Shown piece after piece: positions 23,447-33,484 of a stretch of 64,000 nt of DNA. Location: NCBI RefSeq assembly GCF_030812335.1, contig NZ_JAUSSN010000008.1, positions 62,001 to 126,000 of the forward strand. Reading direction: 5' to 3'. Source of the DNA: Pseudarthrobacter oxydans. GTDB lineage: Bacteria; Actinomycetota; Actinomycetes; Actinomycetales; Micrococcaceae. Both the position numbers and the translations under genes were made by a program. The notes beneath the pieces are model-generated. The model saw only the letters and a list, made by a program, of their open reading frames with translations, did not search any database and was not told where the DNA came from. Position 1 is the stretch's first letter. Each line of letters begins with the position of its first letter.

Positions 23447-25408
23447 ATGGGAACCAGAACTGCCTCAGGAACACGCAGAATGACCGTCGCGCAGGCGGTC
23501 GTGGAATACCTGTCCCAGCAGTACACCGTCGATTCGATCGGCGGCCAGGACTTCCGCGAACGGCTGATCCCGGGCACCTTCGGGATCTTCGGCCACGGCA
23601 ACGTCGCCGGCGTCGGCCAGGCCCTCAAGCAGTACCAGCAGCTCGATCCCACGATCATGCCGTACTACCAGGGCCGGAACGAACAGGCCCAGGCGCACCA
23701 GGCCGTCGGCTACGCCCGGCACACCCGGCGCCGGCAGACCTTCGCGATCAGCACCTCGATCGGACCGGGGTCCTCGAACCTGCTCACCGGCGCCGCGCTG
23801 GCCACCACCAACCGGCTGCCCGTGCTCCTGCTGCCGAGCGACACTTTTGCCACCCGCGCCGCGGACCCCGTCCTGCAGCAGCTTGAGCAGCCCTACGCCT
23901 ACGACATCACGGTCAACGACGCCTTCCGTCCGCTGTCCAAGTTCTTCGACCGCGTCTCCCGGCCCGAGCAGCTGTTCTCCGCGTTCCACCACGGCCTCCG
24001 GGTGCTGACGGACCCGGCCGAGACCGGCGCCGTGACCATCTCGCTGCCCCAGGACGTCCAGGCCGAGGCCTTCGACGTGCCCGAGGAATTCCTCGCCGAA
24101 CGCGAATGGCGGATCCGCCGCCCGGACGCCGACGACGGGGACATCCGCCGCGCCGCCGACGCCATCCGCGCCGCCCAGCGCCCGCTCATCATCGCCGGCG
24201 GCGGCGTCCTCTACGCCTACGCCAACGAGGACCTCGCACGGTTCGCCGAGCTGACCGGCATCCCGGTGGGCAACACCCAGGCCGGCGTCGGCGTCCTGCC
24301 CTGGGACCACAAGTTCTCCCTCGGTGCGATCGGCTCCACCGGCACGACGGCGGCCAACGCCATCGCCGCCGACGCGGACCTGATCATCGGCATCGGCACG
24401 CGCTACGAGGACTTCACCACCGCGTCCCGGACCGCGTTCCAGAACCCGGACGTGAAGTTCATCAACATCAACGTCGCCGCGATCGACGCCTACAAGCACG
24501 GCACCTCCCTACCGATCGTCGCGGACGCCCGCAAGGCCCTGGTCAAGCTGAACCAGGCCCTCGGCGGCTACCGGATCGGCGCGGACCTGGAGCAGCGGAT
24601 CGCGGCAGAGAAGGCCCGCTGGGACGCCACCGTGGACGAGGCCTTCGACACCCGCTTCACCCCGCTACCGGCCCAGAACGAGATCATCGGCGCCACGAGC
24701 CGGGCCATGGACGCCCAGGACGTGGTCATCTGCGCCGCCGGGTCCCTCCCGGGCGACCTGCATAAGATGTGGCGCGTCCGGGACCCGTTCGGGTACCACG
24801 TCGAATATGCCTACTCCTGCATGGGTTACGAGATTCCCGGCGGCCTCGGCGTCAAGCGCGCGGCGCTGGCCGAAGCCGCGAGGGGCGGGGCGCAGCGCGA
24901 CGTCGTTGTGATGGTGGGGGACGGTTCCTACCTCATGATGCACACCGAACTGGTCACCGCCGTCGCCGAACGGATCAAGCTGATCGTGGTCCTGATCCAG
25001 AACCACGGCTACGCCTCAATCGGCTCGCTCTCCGAATCGCTCGGCTCCCAGCGCTTCGGCACCCAGTACCGCGCCCTGGACGAGGACCAGCACAGCTTCG
25101 ACGACGGCGAGCGGCTCCCGGTGGACCTGGCCCTGAACGCCGAAAGCCTCGGCGTGAAGGTGATCCGGATCGAACCGGGGGAGAAGGTCATCGCGGAGCT
25201 GGAACAGGCCGTCCGCGACGCCAAGGCGGCGCCCGAACGCGGCGGCCCGATCCTCATCCACGTTGAATCCGACCCGCTGCTGGACGCCCCCAGCTCCGAG
25301 TCCTGGTGGGACGTTCCGGTCTCCCAGGTCTCCGAGCTCGACTCCACGAAGCAGGCCTTCCAGACCTACGTCGACCACAAGAGCCGCCAGCGCAAGCTGC
25401 TCGGCTGA
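23447..25408 (+). CDS. iolD: 3D-trihydroxycyclohexane-1,2-dione hydrolase
   Basis: This 653-residue TPP-dependent enzyme opens the ring of 3D-(3,5/4)-trihydroxycyclohexane-1,2-dione to 5-deoxy-glucuronate. The N-terminal TPP pyrimidine domain contains GIFGHGNVAGVGQALKQY and GRNEQAQAHQAVGYAR with the catalytic Glu. The C-terminal domain has MVGDGSYLMMHTELVTAVAE and the TPP-Mg site ending in QNHGYASIGSLSES. The length is normal for IolD. The ATG at 23447 has GGAG 9 bases upstream, and the gene follows the aldolase gene by 6 bases. Confidence 0.95.
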   Translation: MGTRTASGTRRMTVAQAVVEYLSQQYTVDSIGGQDFRERLIPGTFGIFGHGNVAGVGQALKQYQQLDPTIMPYYQGRNEQAQAHQAVGYARHTRRRQTFAISTSIGPGSSNLLTGAALATTNRLPVLLLPSDTFATRAADPVLQQLEQPYAYDITVNDAFRPLSKFFDRVSRPEQLFSAFHHGLRVLTDPAETGAVTISLPQDVQAEAFDVPEEFLAEREWRIRRPDADDGDIRRAADAIRAAQRPLIIAGGGVLYAYANEDLARFAELTGIPVGNTQAGVGVLPWDHKFSLGAIGSTGTTAANAIAADADLIIGIGTRYEDFTTASRTAFQNPDVKFININVAAIDAYKHGTSLPIVADARKALVKLNQALGGYRIGADLEQRIAAEKARWDATVDEAFDTRFTPLPAQNEIIGATSRAMDAQDVVICAAGSLPGDLHKMWRVRDPFGYHVEYAYSCMGYEIPGGLGVKRAALAEAARGGAQRDVVVMVGDGSYLMMHTELVTAVAERIKLIVVLIQNHGYASIGSLSESLGSQRFGTQYRALDEDQHSFDDGERLPVDLALNAESLGVKVIRIEPGEKVIAELEQAVRDAKAAPERGGPILIHVESDPLLDAPSSESWWDVPVSQVSELDSTKQAFQTYVDHKSRQRKLLG

Positions 25409-25455
25409 CCCCGGCTTCCTGAGCCATCCCCGATTCCAATTCCCAAGGACATTCC

Positions 25456-26967
25456 ATGAGCACCGTCACCACCACCAAAACCATCCACCACTTCATCAAC
25501 GGCACTGAGTCCGCCGGCGAAGGGACCCGCACCCAGCCCGTCTACAACCCCGCCACCGGCGCCGTCAGCGCAGAGCTGCGGCTGGCCAACCGGGCGGACC
25601 TGGACGCCACCGTCGCGGCCGCCCGCGCCGCCGCCGACATCTGGGGCGACATCTCCCTCGCCAAGCGCACCACTGTGCTGTTCAAATTCCGCGAACTAGT
25701 CGCGGCCCACGTCGATGAACTCGCCGAACTGATCACGGCCGAGCACGGCAAGGTCCTCTCCGACGCCAAGGGCGAGATCGGCCGCGGCCTGGAGGTCATC
25801 GAATTCGCCTGCGGCATCCCGCAGCTGCTCAAGGGTGACTACTCGGACCAGGTCTCCACCGGCATCGACGTCTTCTCCTTCCGCGAACCGCTCGGCGTCG
25901 TCGCCGGCATCACCCCGTTCAACTTCCCGGTCATGGTGCCGCTGTGGATGGCGCCGATGGCGATCGCCACGGGCAACGCCTTCATCCTCAAGCCCTCCGA
26001 GCGGGATCCCTCCGCCTCGATGCTGCTGGCCAAACTGTGGAAGGACGCCGGCCTGCCCGACGGCGTCTTCCAGGTCCTGCACGGGGACAAGGAAACCGTC
26101 GAGGGCCTGCTGACCCACCCGGATGTGGACGGCATCTCCTTCGTCGGCTCCACCCCGATCGCCCAGTACGTCCACGAGACCGCCACCAAGCATGGCAAGC
26201 GCGTCCAGGCCCTGGGCGGCGCGAAAAACCACGCCATCATCATGCCCGACGCCGACCTCGACAACGCCGCGGACCACTTGGCCGCCGCCGCCTTCGGCTC
26301 CGCCGGGGAACGCTGCATGGCCATCTCGGTCGCCGTCGCCGTCGGCGAGGCCGCCGATCTGCTGGTCAAGAAGGTCGAAGAGCGCGCCCTGGCCGTCAAG
26401 GTCAACAACGGCACCGTTCCCGACGCCGAAATGGGCCCGGTCATCACCCCGGCGTCCAAGGACCGCATCATCCGGATCGTCACCGAAGCCGAAGCCGCGG
26501 GAGCGGCGATGGTGGTGGACGGCCGCGACCTCGTGGTCCCCGGCCACGAGGACGGCTTCTGGGTCGGCCCGACCGTCCTGGACCACGTCAAGACCGAAAT
26601 GACCGCCTACAGCGAGGAAATCTTCGGACCCGTCCTCGTCGTCGTCCGCGTCGAGGACCTGGACGCCGGCATCGCGCTGATTAACGCCAACCCCTACGGC
26701 AACGGCACCGCCATCTTCACCTCCTCCGGCGCCAACGCCCGCAAGTTCCAGCGCTCCGTCACCGTGGGCATGATCGGCATCAACGTGCCGCTGCCCGTAC
26801 CGGTGGCATACCACTCCTTCGGCGGCTGGAAGGCCTCGCTCTTCGGCGACAAGCACATGTACGGCCCGGAGGGTGTGTCCTTCTACACCCGCGGCAAGGT
26901 GGTCACCTCCCGCTGGCCCGAACCCACCCATGCCTCCGGCGCCTCCTACAACTTCCCGTCCAACTAA
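25456..26967 (+). CDS. iolA: Methylmalonate/malonate semialdehyde dehydrogenase (CoA-acylating)
   Basis: This 503-residue aldehyde dehydrogenase converts malonate semialdehyde to acetyl-CoA and CO2, the last step of inositol catabolism, and can also serve valine breakdown (mmsA). It shows the NAD-binding PFNFPVMVPLWMAPMAIATG, the family-specific Cys in GSAGERCMAIS (Cys about 287), and the C-terminal PVPVAYHSFGGWKASLFGD. A long intergenic hairpin follows it before iolE. Confidence 0.94.
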   Translation: MSTVTTTKTIHHFINGTESAGEGTRTQPVYNPATGAVSAELRLANRADLDATVAAARAAADIWGDISLAKRTTVLFKFRELVAAHVDELAELITAEHGKVLSDAKGEIGRGLEVIEFACGIPQLLKGDYSDQVSTGIDVFSFREPLGVVAGITPFNFPVMVPLWMAPMAIATGNAFILKPSERDPSASMLLAKLWKDAGLPDGVFQVLHGDKETVEGLLTHPDVDGISFVGSTPIAQYVHETATKHGKRVQALGGAKNHAIIMPDADLDNAADHLAAAAFGSAGERCMAISVAVAVGEAADLLVKKVEERALAVKVNNGTVPDAEMGPVITPASKDRIIRIVTEAEAAGAAMVVDGRDLVVPGHEDGFWVGPTVLDHVKTEMTAYSEEIFGPVLVVVRVEDLDAGIALINANPYGNGTAIFTSSGANARKFQRSVTVGMIGINVPLPVPVAYHSFGGWKASLFGDKHMYGPEGVSFYTRGKVVTSRWPEPTHASGASYNFPSN

Positions 26968-26985
26968 GCGACCCGACTACCCCCA

Positions 26986-27045
26986 ATCGACTGCTCCGCA
27001 ACGGCCGTTTTGAGCGTCCAAAACGGCACCTGTGGAGCAATCGAT
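26986..27045 (+). promoter_or_regulatory. Two-stage intergenic hairpin between iolA and iolE
   Basis: Outer arms ATCGACTGCTCC (26986-26997) and GGAGCAATCGAT (27034-27045) pair over 12 positions with one mismatch. Inside, GCCGTTTTG (27004-27012) pairs perfectly with CAAAACGGC (27019-27027). No T-tract follows directly and the iolE ribosome site begins right after, so it may tune read-through, mRNA stability or iolE translation and not terminate. Confidence 0.6.
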
Positions 27046-27059
27046 GAGAAGGAATGGCA

Positions 27060-27971
27060 ATGACTGAGAACAAGCTGATCATCGGCACCGCGCCGGACTC
27101 CTGGGGCGTCTGGTTTCCGGATGACCCCAAGCAGACCCCGTGGGAGCGCTTCCTCGACGAGGTCGCCGAATCCGGCTACAAGTGGATTGAACTCGGCCCC
27201 TACGGCTACCTCCCCACCGACCCCGCCCGGCTCGCCGAGGAGCTCAAGGCCCGGGACCTGCAGATCTCGGCCGGCACCGTGTTCACAGCCTTCCACCGCG
27301 GCCTGGATCAGTGGGAATCCGCGTGGGAACCGGCCCGCAAGGTTGCCGAACTCACCGCCGCGATGGGCGGGGAACACATGGTGGTCATCCCCGCGATGTG
27401 GCGCGACGACGTCACCGGCGAGGCAGTGGAAAGCGGCGAGCTCACCGAGAAGGCCTGGGCCGACCTCTTCGCCGGGCACAACCGCCTCGGCAAGACCCTG
27501 CTGGAGGACTTCGGCCTGAAGCAGCAGTTCCACTCCCACGCCGACTCCCACGTCGGCGCGCAGGAGGACATCGAGACCCTGCTCGGCGCCACGGACGCCA
27601 AGTACCTCAACCTGTGCCTGGACACCGGGCACGCCGAGTACTGCGGGGCCTCGAGCCTGGAGCTGATCAAGAACTACCCGGACCGGATCGGCTACCTGCA
27701 CCTCAAGCAGATCAACCCGGAGATCCTCAGAAAGGTCAACGCGGAAAACATGACCTGGGCCGCCGCCAACCTGGCCGGCGTGATGACCGAACCGCCGAAC
27801 GGCCTGCCGGACCTGCGCGCCGTCATCGAGGCCGTCGAGGCGCTGAACCGGCCGATCTTTGGCATCGTGGAGCAGGACATGTACCCCGTGGCCTTCGACG
27901 TCCCGATGCCGATCGCCAAGCGCACCCGGAACTACCTGCTTTCCTGCGGCTCCCGCACCGCCGTCAACTAG
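27060..27971 (+). CDS. iolE: Inosose dehydratase
   Basis: This 303-residue TIM-barrel protein dehydrates scyllo-inosose to 3D-trihydroxycyclohexanedione. It has the IolE entry IIGTAPDSWGVWFPDD and the metal-site strands FHSHADSHVGAQEDIE, LCLDTGHAEYCG, YLHLKQINPEIL and FGIVEQDMYP. The ATG at 27060 is chosen over 27054 because the AAGGA site touches the latter but lies 6 bases from the former. It lies between iolA and iolG in one transcription direction. Confidence 0.94.
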   Translation: MTENKLIIGTAPDSWGVWFPDDPKQTPWERFLDEVAESGYKWIELGPYGYLPTDPARLAEELKARDLQISAGTVFTAFHRGLDQWESAWEPARKVAELTAAMGGEHMVVIPAMWRDDVTGEAVESGELTEKAWADLFAGHNRLGKTLLEDFGLKQQFHSHADSHVGAQEDIETLLGATDAKYLNLCLDTGHAEYCGASSLELIKNYPDRIGYLHLKQINPEILRKVNAENMTWAAANLAGVMTEPPNGLPDLRAVIEAVEALNRPIFGIVEQDMYPVAFDVPMPIAKRTRNYLLSCGSRTAVN

Positions 27972-27998
27972 ACGTCAACCAGAACTGAGGACAAGACC

Positions 27999-29012
27999 AT
28001 GACCAAGACCCTCCGCATAGCTGTCATCGGGGCCGGCCGTATGGGCGCAGACCACATCCAGCGGCTCAACACCCGCATCCACGGCGCGGAAGTTGCCGCC
28101 GTCGTCGACGTCGACCTGGCCCGGGCGCAGGCCGCCATCGAAGGCATCCCGGGCGCCGTCGCCCTGGCCGACGCCGACGAGGCCCTCAGCAACGGCGACG
28201 TCAACGCCGTGCTGATCGCCACCCCCGGCTTCCTGCACGAGGACATCCTGCTTAAGGCGATCGCCAAGGACATCCCGATCCTCTGCGAGAAGCCGCTCAC
28301 CCCGGATGCCGAGACCTCCTGGAAGATTGTCGAGGCCGAGCAGAAGCTGGGCCACAAGCGCATCCAGGTCGGCTTCATGCGCCGCTTCGACGCTGAATAC
28401 GCCGCCCTCGGAAAGATCATCCGCAACTCCGAACTCGGCGAGCTGCTGATGCTGCACCACCAGCACCGCAACCCGACCACCCCGGCCGGTTTCACCAACG
28501 AGATGCTGATCAACGATTCCGTGGTCCACGAATTCGACGCGATCCGCTACTTCACCGGCGAGGAAATCACCTCCGTCCAGGTCCGCCTCGGAAAGGCCAC
28601 CCGGAACGCCCCGGCCGGCCAGCACGACCCGCAGCACGTGCTGATCGAAACCGAATCCGGCGTCCTGGCCGACGTCGAGATCTACGTCAACGCCAAGTTC
28701 GGCTACGAGGTGGCCACCCAGGCCTCCTTCGAGGACGGCATTGTCAGCATCGGCGGGGACCAGGGCCCGTACACCCGCAGCAACGGCCGCTGGGGCGGCA
28801 CCATCACCCCCGGCTTCGAGGAGCGCTTCGGCGCCGCGTACGACGTCGAAATCCAGTCCTGGGTGGACGCCGCCCTGCGCGGTGAGATCGGCGGCCCGAC
28901 GGCCTGGGACGGGTACGCCACCGCCGCCTGCTGCGAGGCCGGCGTCGAGGCGCAGAAGAACGGCGAAAAGGTCGCCGTGAAGCTGAACGCCAAGCCCGAC
29001 CTTTACCGCTAG
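27999..29012 (+). CDS. iolG: Inositol 2-dehydrogenase
   Basis: This 337-residue NAD-dependent oxidoreductase of the Gfo/Idh/MocA family oxidises myo-inositol to scyllo-inosose, the first catabolic step. It has the Rossmann motif VIGAGRMGADHIQRL, the EKP motif (LCEKPLTPDA), VGFMRRFDAEY and the catalytic His/Asp segment INDSVVHEFDAIRYFTG. Its placement after iolE in a run of iol genes makes it the prime IolG candidate among the three paralogues in this window. Confidence 0.92.
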   Translation: MTKTLRIAVIGAGRMGADHIQRLNTRIHGAEVAAVVDVDLARAQAAIEGIPGAVALADADEALSNGDVNAVLIATPGFLHEDILLKAIAKDIPILCEKPLTPDAETSWKIVEAEQKLGHKRIQVGFMRRFDAEYAALGKIIRNSELGELLMLHHQHRNPTTPAGFTNEMLINDSVVHEFDAIRYFTGEEITSVQVRLGKATRNAPAGQHDPQHVLIETESGVLADVEIYVNAKFGYEVATQASFEDGIVSIGGDQGPYTRSNGRWGGTITPGFEERFGAAYDVEIQSWVDAALRGEIGGPTAWDGYATAACCEAGVEAQKNGEKVAVKLNAKPDLYR

Positions 29013-29099
29013 CCGCCAGGACGAACGTGTTGGGGGCCGCGGCCTCCCTCCCGTTCCGTCCCGCGCGCAACCTGACTGATCCACAATGGAGTGTCCCAC

Positions 29100-29972
29100 G
29101 TGAAAATCGCCCTTGATCCAACGCCCTTCCACCACTCGCACAGCCTGCTGGAGTTTCCCCGGGTGGTGGCGGACCTCGGCTACAAGTACATGCAGATGAC
29201 CCCGCACGCCGATCTCATCCCGTTCTACAACCACCCGAAGGCCGACGACGAACTGGTGGGCCAGCTGGCCAAGGCCTGCAAGGACGCCGGGATCGAGATC
29301 GCCTCGGTCCTGCCGGTGCTGCGCTGGTCCGGCCCGGATGAGGACGCCCGCGAAGCGGCCGTCCGGTACTGGAAGCGTGCCATCCAGATCGCCGTGGACC
29401 TTGGCGTCAGCACCATGAACACCGAATTCAGCGGACGCCCGGAGAAGGCGGAGGAATCCGAGCGCGCGTTCTACCGCTCCATGGAGGAACTGCTGCCGAT
29501 CATCGAACGCGAAGGCATCGACCTGCTGATCGACCCGCACCCGGATGACTTCGTCGAGGAGGGCCTGGCGGCGATCCGGGTGATCCGTGGCCTGAACTCC
29601 AAGAACGTCGGCATGGTCTATGTCGCCTCGCACAGTTTCCACATGCAGAACGCGCCGCTGGACATCATGCGCGCCGCGGGGGACAGGCTCCGCCTGGTCC
29701 ACGTCGCCGACACCATGGACCACCACGCCTCGCACGGGCTGCGCTACATCACCAACCCGCCCGGAAACCCGGTCCGGGTGCACCAGCACCTGAAGATCGG
29801 CGATGGCGACGTCAACTGGGATGAGTTCTTCGGCGGTCTCAAAGAGATCGGCTTCCTCGACCGGGACGACACCGTGATGGTCTCCAGCGTCTTCGCCGAG
29901 GACGACAACGCTGCCGAGGTCTCCCGCTACCAGCTGGACACGATGAACAACTACATCGAAAAGGCACGGTAG
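29100..29972 (+). CDS. iolH: IolH-like sugar phosphate isomerase/epimerase
   Basis: This 290-residue xylose-isomerase-like TIM barrel begins [20 protein letters not shown] and shows [55 protein letters not shown] and [20 protein letters not shown], matching the IolH protein of inositol clusters, whose exact reaction is unsettled. The GTG at 29100 is preferred because GGAG lies 8 bases upstream; an in-frame GTG at 29091 touches that site. It is separated from iolG by 87 bases. Confidence 0.85.
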   Translation: MKIALDPTPFHHSHSLLEFPRVVADLGYKYMQMTPHADLIPFYNHPKADDELVGQLAKACKDAGIEIASVLPVLRWSGPDEDAREAAVRYWKRAIQIAVDLGVSTMNTEFSGRPEKAEESERAFYRSMEELLPIIEREGIDLLIDPHPDDFVEEGLAAIRVIRGLNSKNVGMVYVASHSFHMQNAPLDIMRAAGDRLRLVHVADTMDHHASHGLRYITNPPGNPVRVHQHLKIGDGDVNWDEFFGGLKEIGFLDRDDTVMVSSVFAEDDNAAEVSRYQLDTMNNYIEKAR

Positions 29973-29982
29973 CGGCCGCCCT

Positions 29983-31443
29983 ATGCAGAAAACGGAAAAC
30001 ACCCTCCCCAGCGCTTCGACCCAAGCCGGGCCCGGCCCCGCCGGCCCGCCCGGTGCTCCCGCGCACCCGAAGCGTTTCATGCGGAAGGTCGCGCTGTTCT
30101 CGACCTTCGGCGGCCTGCTCTTCGGCTACGACACAGGCGTCATCAACGGGGCCCTGCCGTTCATGCAGCGCGACCTCGGGCTGACGCCGCTGACCGAAGG
30201 CCTGGTCACGTCGACCCTGCTCTTCGGCGCGGCGTTCGGTGCGATCACCGCCGGCCGGCTGTCCGACCGTTTCGGCCGCCGCAAGACCATCATGGGGCTG
30301 GCCCTCATTTTCGCCGTCGCCACCATCGCCTGTTCCCTGGCCCCCACGACGGGACTGCTGGTGCTGGCCCGGACCGTCCTGGGCCTGGCCGTCGGCGGCG
30401 CCTCGGTGATCGTGCCGGTGTACCTCGCGGAAATGTCGCCGGCAGCCCAGCGCGGGCGGATCGTCACGCAGAACGAGCTCATGATCGTTACGGGGCAGTT
30501 CCTGGCGTTTACGTTCAACGCGGTCCTGGGCAACGCCTTCCCCGAGGCCTCGAATGTGTGGCGCTGGATGCTGGTCATCGCGACACTGCCGGCCGTGGTG
30601 CTGTGGTTCGGGATGCTGGTCCTGCCCGAAAGCCCCCGCTGGCTGGCATCGGCCGGACGCTTCGGCGAGGTCCTCGAAGTCCTGCGCAAGACCCGCGCGC
30701 CGGCCGATGTCTCGACGGAATTCGACGAGGTGCGGCAGGCGGCCCGGGAGGACTACCAATCCAAGCTCGGAACCTTCCGGGACCTCACGGTGCCCTGGAT
30801 CCGCAGGATCTTTGTGGTGGGACTGGGCATGGCGGTCATCAACCAGATCAGCGGCGTCAACGCCATCATGTACTACGGCACCTCGATCCTCTCCAGCTCG
30901 GGCTTCGGGGACCAGGGCGCACTCCTTGCCAACGTCGTCAACGGCGTCACCTCCGTGGCCGCCGTCATCGTCGGCATGTCCCTGATGACACGGGTCCGCC
31001 GGAAGTCGATGCTGATCGTCGGCCTGATCGGGACGTCGTCCTCGCTGCTGGCCATTGGCCTGATTTCGATGCTGATCCCGGAAAGCACCCTCCGCGGCTA
31101 TCTGGTGCTGCTGTTCATGGTGACCTTCCTGGCCTCCATGCAGTCCTGCATCGGCACCGTGACCTGGCTGACGATGTCCGAAATCTTCCCGATGCATGTC
31201 CGCGGGATCGGCATGGGCATCTGCGTCTTCGTACTGTGGATGATCAACTTCCTGATCGGTTTCTTCTTCCCGCAGATGGTCGCCTGGATCGGTGTTTCCA
31301 TGACGTTCTTCATCTTCGTGGCGATGCAGCTGGCAGCGATCGTCTGGGTGAAACGCGTCGTACCGGAAACCAAGGACAAGAGCCTGGAAGACCTGGAGCA
31401 CTACTTCAAGAACGCGGCCAACAAGCAGCCCGTCAGCGAGTAG
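29983..31443 (+). CDS. iolT: Sugar-porter MFS transporter, probable inositol permease
   Basis: This 486-residue, 12-helix major-facilitator protein has sugar-porter signatures: [18 protein letters not shown] in helix 1, [14 protein letters not shown] after helix 2, [33 protein letters not shown] and [17 protein letters not shown] in helix 7. Close matches to IolT-type myo-inositol:H+ symporters and the gene's place 10 bases after iolH support inositol uptake. The symbol is by context and not proven. Confidence 0.85.
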   Translation: MQKTENTLPSASTQAGPGPAGPPGAPAHPKRFMRKVALFSTFGGLLFGYDTGVINGALPFMQRDLGLTPLTEGLVTSTLLFGAAFGAITAGRLSDRFGRRKTIMGLALIFAVATIACSLAPTTGLLVLARTVLGLAVGGASVIVPVYLAEMSPAAQRGRIVTQNELMIVTGQFLAFTFNAVLGNAFPEASNVWRWMLVIATLPAVVLWFGMLVLPESPRWLASAGRFGEVLEVLRKTRAPADVSTEFDEVRQAAREDYQSKLGTFRDLTVPWIRRIFVVGLGMAVINQISGVNAIMYYGTSILSSSGFGDQGALLANVVNGVTSVAAVIVGMSLMTRVRRKSMLIVGLIGTSSSLLAIGLISMLIPESTLRGYLVLLFMVTFLASMQSCIGTVTWLTMSEIFPMHVRGIGMGICVFVLWMINFLIGFFFPQMVAWIGVSMTFFIFVAMQLAAIVWVKRVVPETKDKSLEDLEHYFKNAANKQPVSE

Positions 31444-31467
31444 CGGTCAGCACAAAGCCGGGCAGCG

Positions 31468-31917
31468 CTACACGTGCGCGTGCAGCGTCGGGAGCGCAGC
31501 GACCAGCGGCGCCAGTTCCGGCACCTCCTGCGCCTCGGCCAGCGCACGCTCCAGCGTGGCGTCATGGCTGGGCCGGGCCTCCTCGAGCAGCTTGATGCCG
31601 CTCGGCGTGAGTTCGGTGTAGATCCCGCGGCGGTCATCGGCGCACAGGATTCGGGTCAGCAGGCCGCGGTCCTCCAACCGGTTGACCAGGCGGGTGGTGG
31701 CGCTGGCGCTCAGTGCCGTGGCGCGCGCCAGTTGCTGCATGCGCATGTGCCAGCCGTCCTGGCGGCTCAGCGCATCCAGCACGGTGTACTCCACGACGGA
31801 GAGTTGCGCCACAGCCTGCAGCGAACGCTCCAGCTCCGCCTCGATCAGCCCATGCAGGGCCGCCAGGGTCCGCCAGCCTTGCGCCCGGACCTCCACGGCG
31901 TCGTCCTTGATGCCCAT
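31468..31917 (-). CDS. MarR-family transcriptional regulator
   Basis: This 149-residue winged-helix protein has the MarR core LSVVEYTVLDALSRQDGWHM, LARATALSASATTRLVNRLE, DRGLLTRILCADDRRGIYTE and a C-terminal dimerisation helix. It is divergent from an MFS efflux gene, with a GTTGC/GCAAC operator between them, the typical layout of a ligand-released repressor controlling a pump. It is convergent with the inositol permease gene. Confidence 0.9.
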   Translation of the reverse strand: MGIKDDAVEVRAQGWRTLAALHGLIEAELERSLQAVAQLSVVEYTVLDALSRQDGWHMRMQQLARATALSASATTRLVNRLEDRGLLTRILCADDRRGIYTELTPSGIKLLEEARPSHDATLERALAEAQEVPELAPLVAALPTLHAHV

Positions 31918-31983
31918 CAGTTCTTCCCTTCAGATCAGCCTGCCCTGCCCCGAAAAACTCCGCAACGAGGACAGCCCCACAAA

Positions 31984-32041
31984 TTAGTTGCTTGCGCGGC
32001 ATAGTTGCTTGTGCAACAATAAATAACGCGTCTGCAACTAA
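31984..32041. promoter_or_regulatory. MarR operator region
   Basis: GTTGC-TTGT-GCAAC (32004-32016) is a perfect inverted repeat. Outer copies TTAGTTGC (31984-31991) and GCAACTAA (about 32034-32041) form a second, wider inverted pair. The AT-rich patch between the divergent MarR and MFS genes presumably holds both promoters. Confidence 0.65.
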
Positions 32042-32089
32042 TAGCTTACGCTTCGCTTTTCTTTCCGTACAGTTTTGAAGGAGCTCCCC

Positions 32090-33337
32090 ATGCCCATCGG
32101 CCTGATAGCACTCGCCCTCGGCGGGTTCGGGATCGGACTCACCGAGTTCGTCATCATGGGCCTGCTGCCCGAAGTGGCCGCAGACTTCCAGGTCAGCGAG
32201 GCCACGGCGGGCTGGCTCATCTCCGGCTACGCGCTCGCCGTCGTCGTCGGGGCCCTGCTCCTGACCGCCGCCGTGACGCGCTTCGAGCGCAAGCCGGTGC
32301 TGGCCGTGCTGATGGTGCTGTTCATCGCCGGCAACCTGGTCTCGGCTGTGGCGCCCGACTACTTGCTGATGATGATCGGCCGCATCATCGCGGCGCTCGC
32401 GCACGGCGCCTTCTTCGGCATCGGCGCGGTGGTCGCGGCCAGCATGGTCGCCCCCACGAAAAAAGCCGGTGCGATCGCCATTATGTTCACCGGGCTCACG
32501 GCGGCCAACGTCCTGGGCGTTCCCTTCGGCACGATGCTGGGCCAGGCCGCCGGCTGGCGGTCCACCTTCTGGGCGATCACGGGCATCGGTGTGCTCGCCC
32601 TGGTCGGCATCCTCACCCTGGTTCCGAAAACCGGTTCGGGCCAGGCGGGCGATGGTTCTGCCCCCGGTTCTGCCTCCGGCGGGCTGCGCGGGGAGCTGCG
32701 GGCTTTCCGCTCCGGGCAGGTCTGGCTCTCCATCCTGGTCACCATCCTGGGCTACGGCGGCATGTTCGGCGCCTTCACCTATATCGCCTTCACGCTCACT
32801 GAGGTCACCGGGTTCTCCGCCTCCACCGTGCCGTGGCTGCTCATCCTCTTCGGCGTGGGCCTGTTCATCGGCAACACCGTGGGCGGCAAGGCGGCGGACC
32901 GGAACGTGGACCGCACCCTGCTCGTGGCGCTCGCCGTGCTGGTCGTCGTCCTCGTGGTATTCGCCCTGACCGCCGCCAGCCAGCCGATGACGATCGCCTC
33001 CATGGTGCTGCTGGGCGGCTTCGGCTTCGCCACGGTCCCCGGGCTGCAGATGCGCGTCATGAAATACGCCACGGCCGCCCCCACCCTGGCGTCCGGCGCC
33101 AACATCGGAGCCTTCAATGTGGGCAACGCGCTCGGCGCGTGGATGGGCGGCGTGACCATCACCGCCGGCCTCGGCTACACCTCACCCATCTGGGCCGGTG
33201 CCGGGATCACCCTGCTGGGCCTGGGGGTCATGGTGTTCGCCGCGGCCGCTGCGAAGCGGCACGACGGCGGCACCTCCGGAACCGGGGTCGCCGGTGCGGA
33301 CGGCGAGCGGGAAACTGTGGAACTCCAGCCCGCCTAG
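32090..33337 (+). CDS. MFS efflux transporter (DHA1, AraJ-like)
   Basis: This 415-residue, 12-helix transporter opens MPIGLIALALGGFGIGLTEF, the VIMGLLPEVAADFQVS pattern of the AraJ/YdhP-type DHA1 drug or sugar exporters. A cytoplasmic loop follows helix 6 (PKTGSGQAGDGSAPGSASGG). The ATG at 32090 has a perfect GAAGGAG 6 bases upstream. It is divergent from, and probably repressed by, the MarR gene. Substrate unknown. This pair interrupts the inositol region and may be unrelated to it. Confidence 0.87.
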   Translation: MPIGLIALALGGFGIGLTEFVIMGLLPEVAADFQVSEATAGWLISGYALAVVVGALLLTAAVTRFERKPVLAVLMVLFIAGNLVSAVAPDYLLMMIGRIIAALAHGAFFGIGAVVAASMVAPTKKAGAIAIMFTGLTAANVLGVPFGTMLGQAAGWRSTFWAITGIGVLALVGILTLVPKTGSGQAGDGSAPGSASGGLRGELRAFRSGQVWLSILVTILGYGGMFGAFTYIAFTLTEVTGFSASTVPWLLILFGVGLFIGNTVGGKAADRNVDRTLLVALAVLVVVLVVFALTAASQPMTIASMVLLGGFGFATVPGLQMRVMKYATAAPTLASGANIGAFNVGNALGAWMGGVTITAGLGYTSPIWAGAGITLLGLGVMVFAAAAAKRHDGGTSGTGVAGADGERETVELQPA

Positions 33338-33484
33338 CGGCCCTGAACGCACGATGGATCTGACGACGACGGCGGCCCCCGGCTGCCGTCGTCGGCGTTT
33401 GCGGGCTGCGTTCACCGCCCCGCAAGCCCCGTGAACCGACGAAATTTTACCCATAGAACCGCCTTAGTTACGTGATTACATCCT
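33338..33484. other. Intergenic region after the MFS gene
   Basis: GACGACGGC (33365-33373) and GCCGTCGTC (33385-33393) can form a 9-bp hairpin that may end the MFS transcript, though no T-tract follows. The remainder becomes AT-richer toward the next promoter. Confidence 0.4.

Noticed and set aside
27975..30080. 701-codon open frame on the minus strand
   Set aside because: It lies opposite iolG, iolH and the permease gene, which have clear family motifs. Long antisense frames are expected in GC-rich coding DNA, and its translation is low-complexity (His/Gly/Val/Asp-rich).
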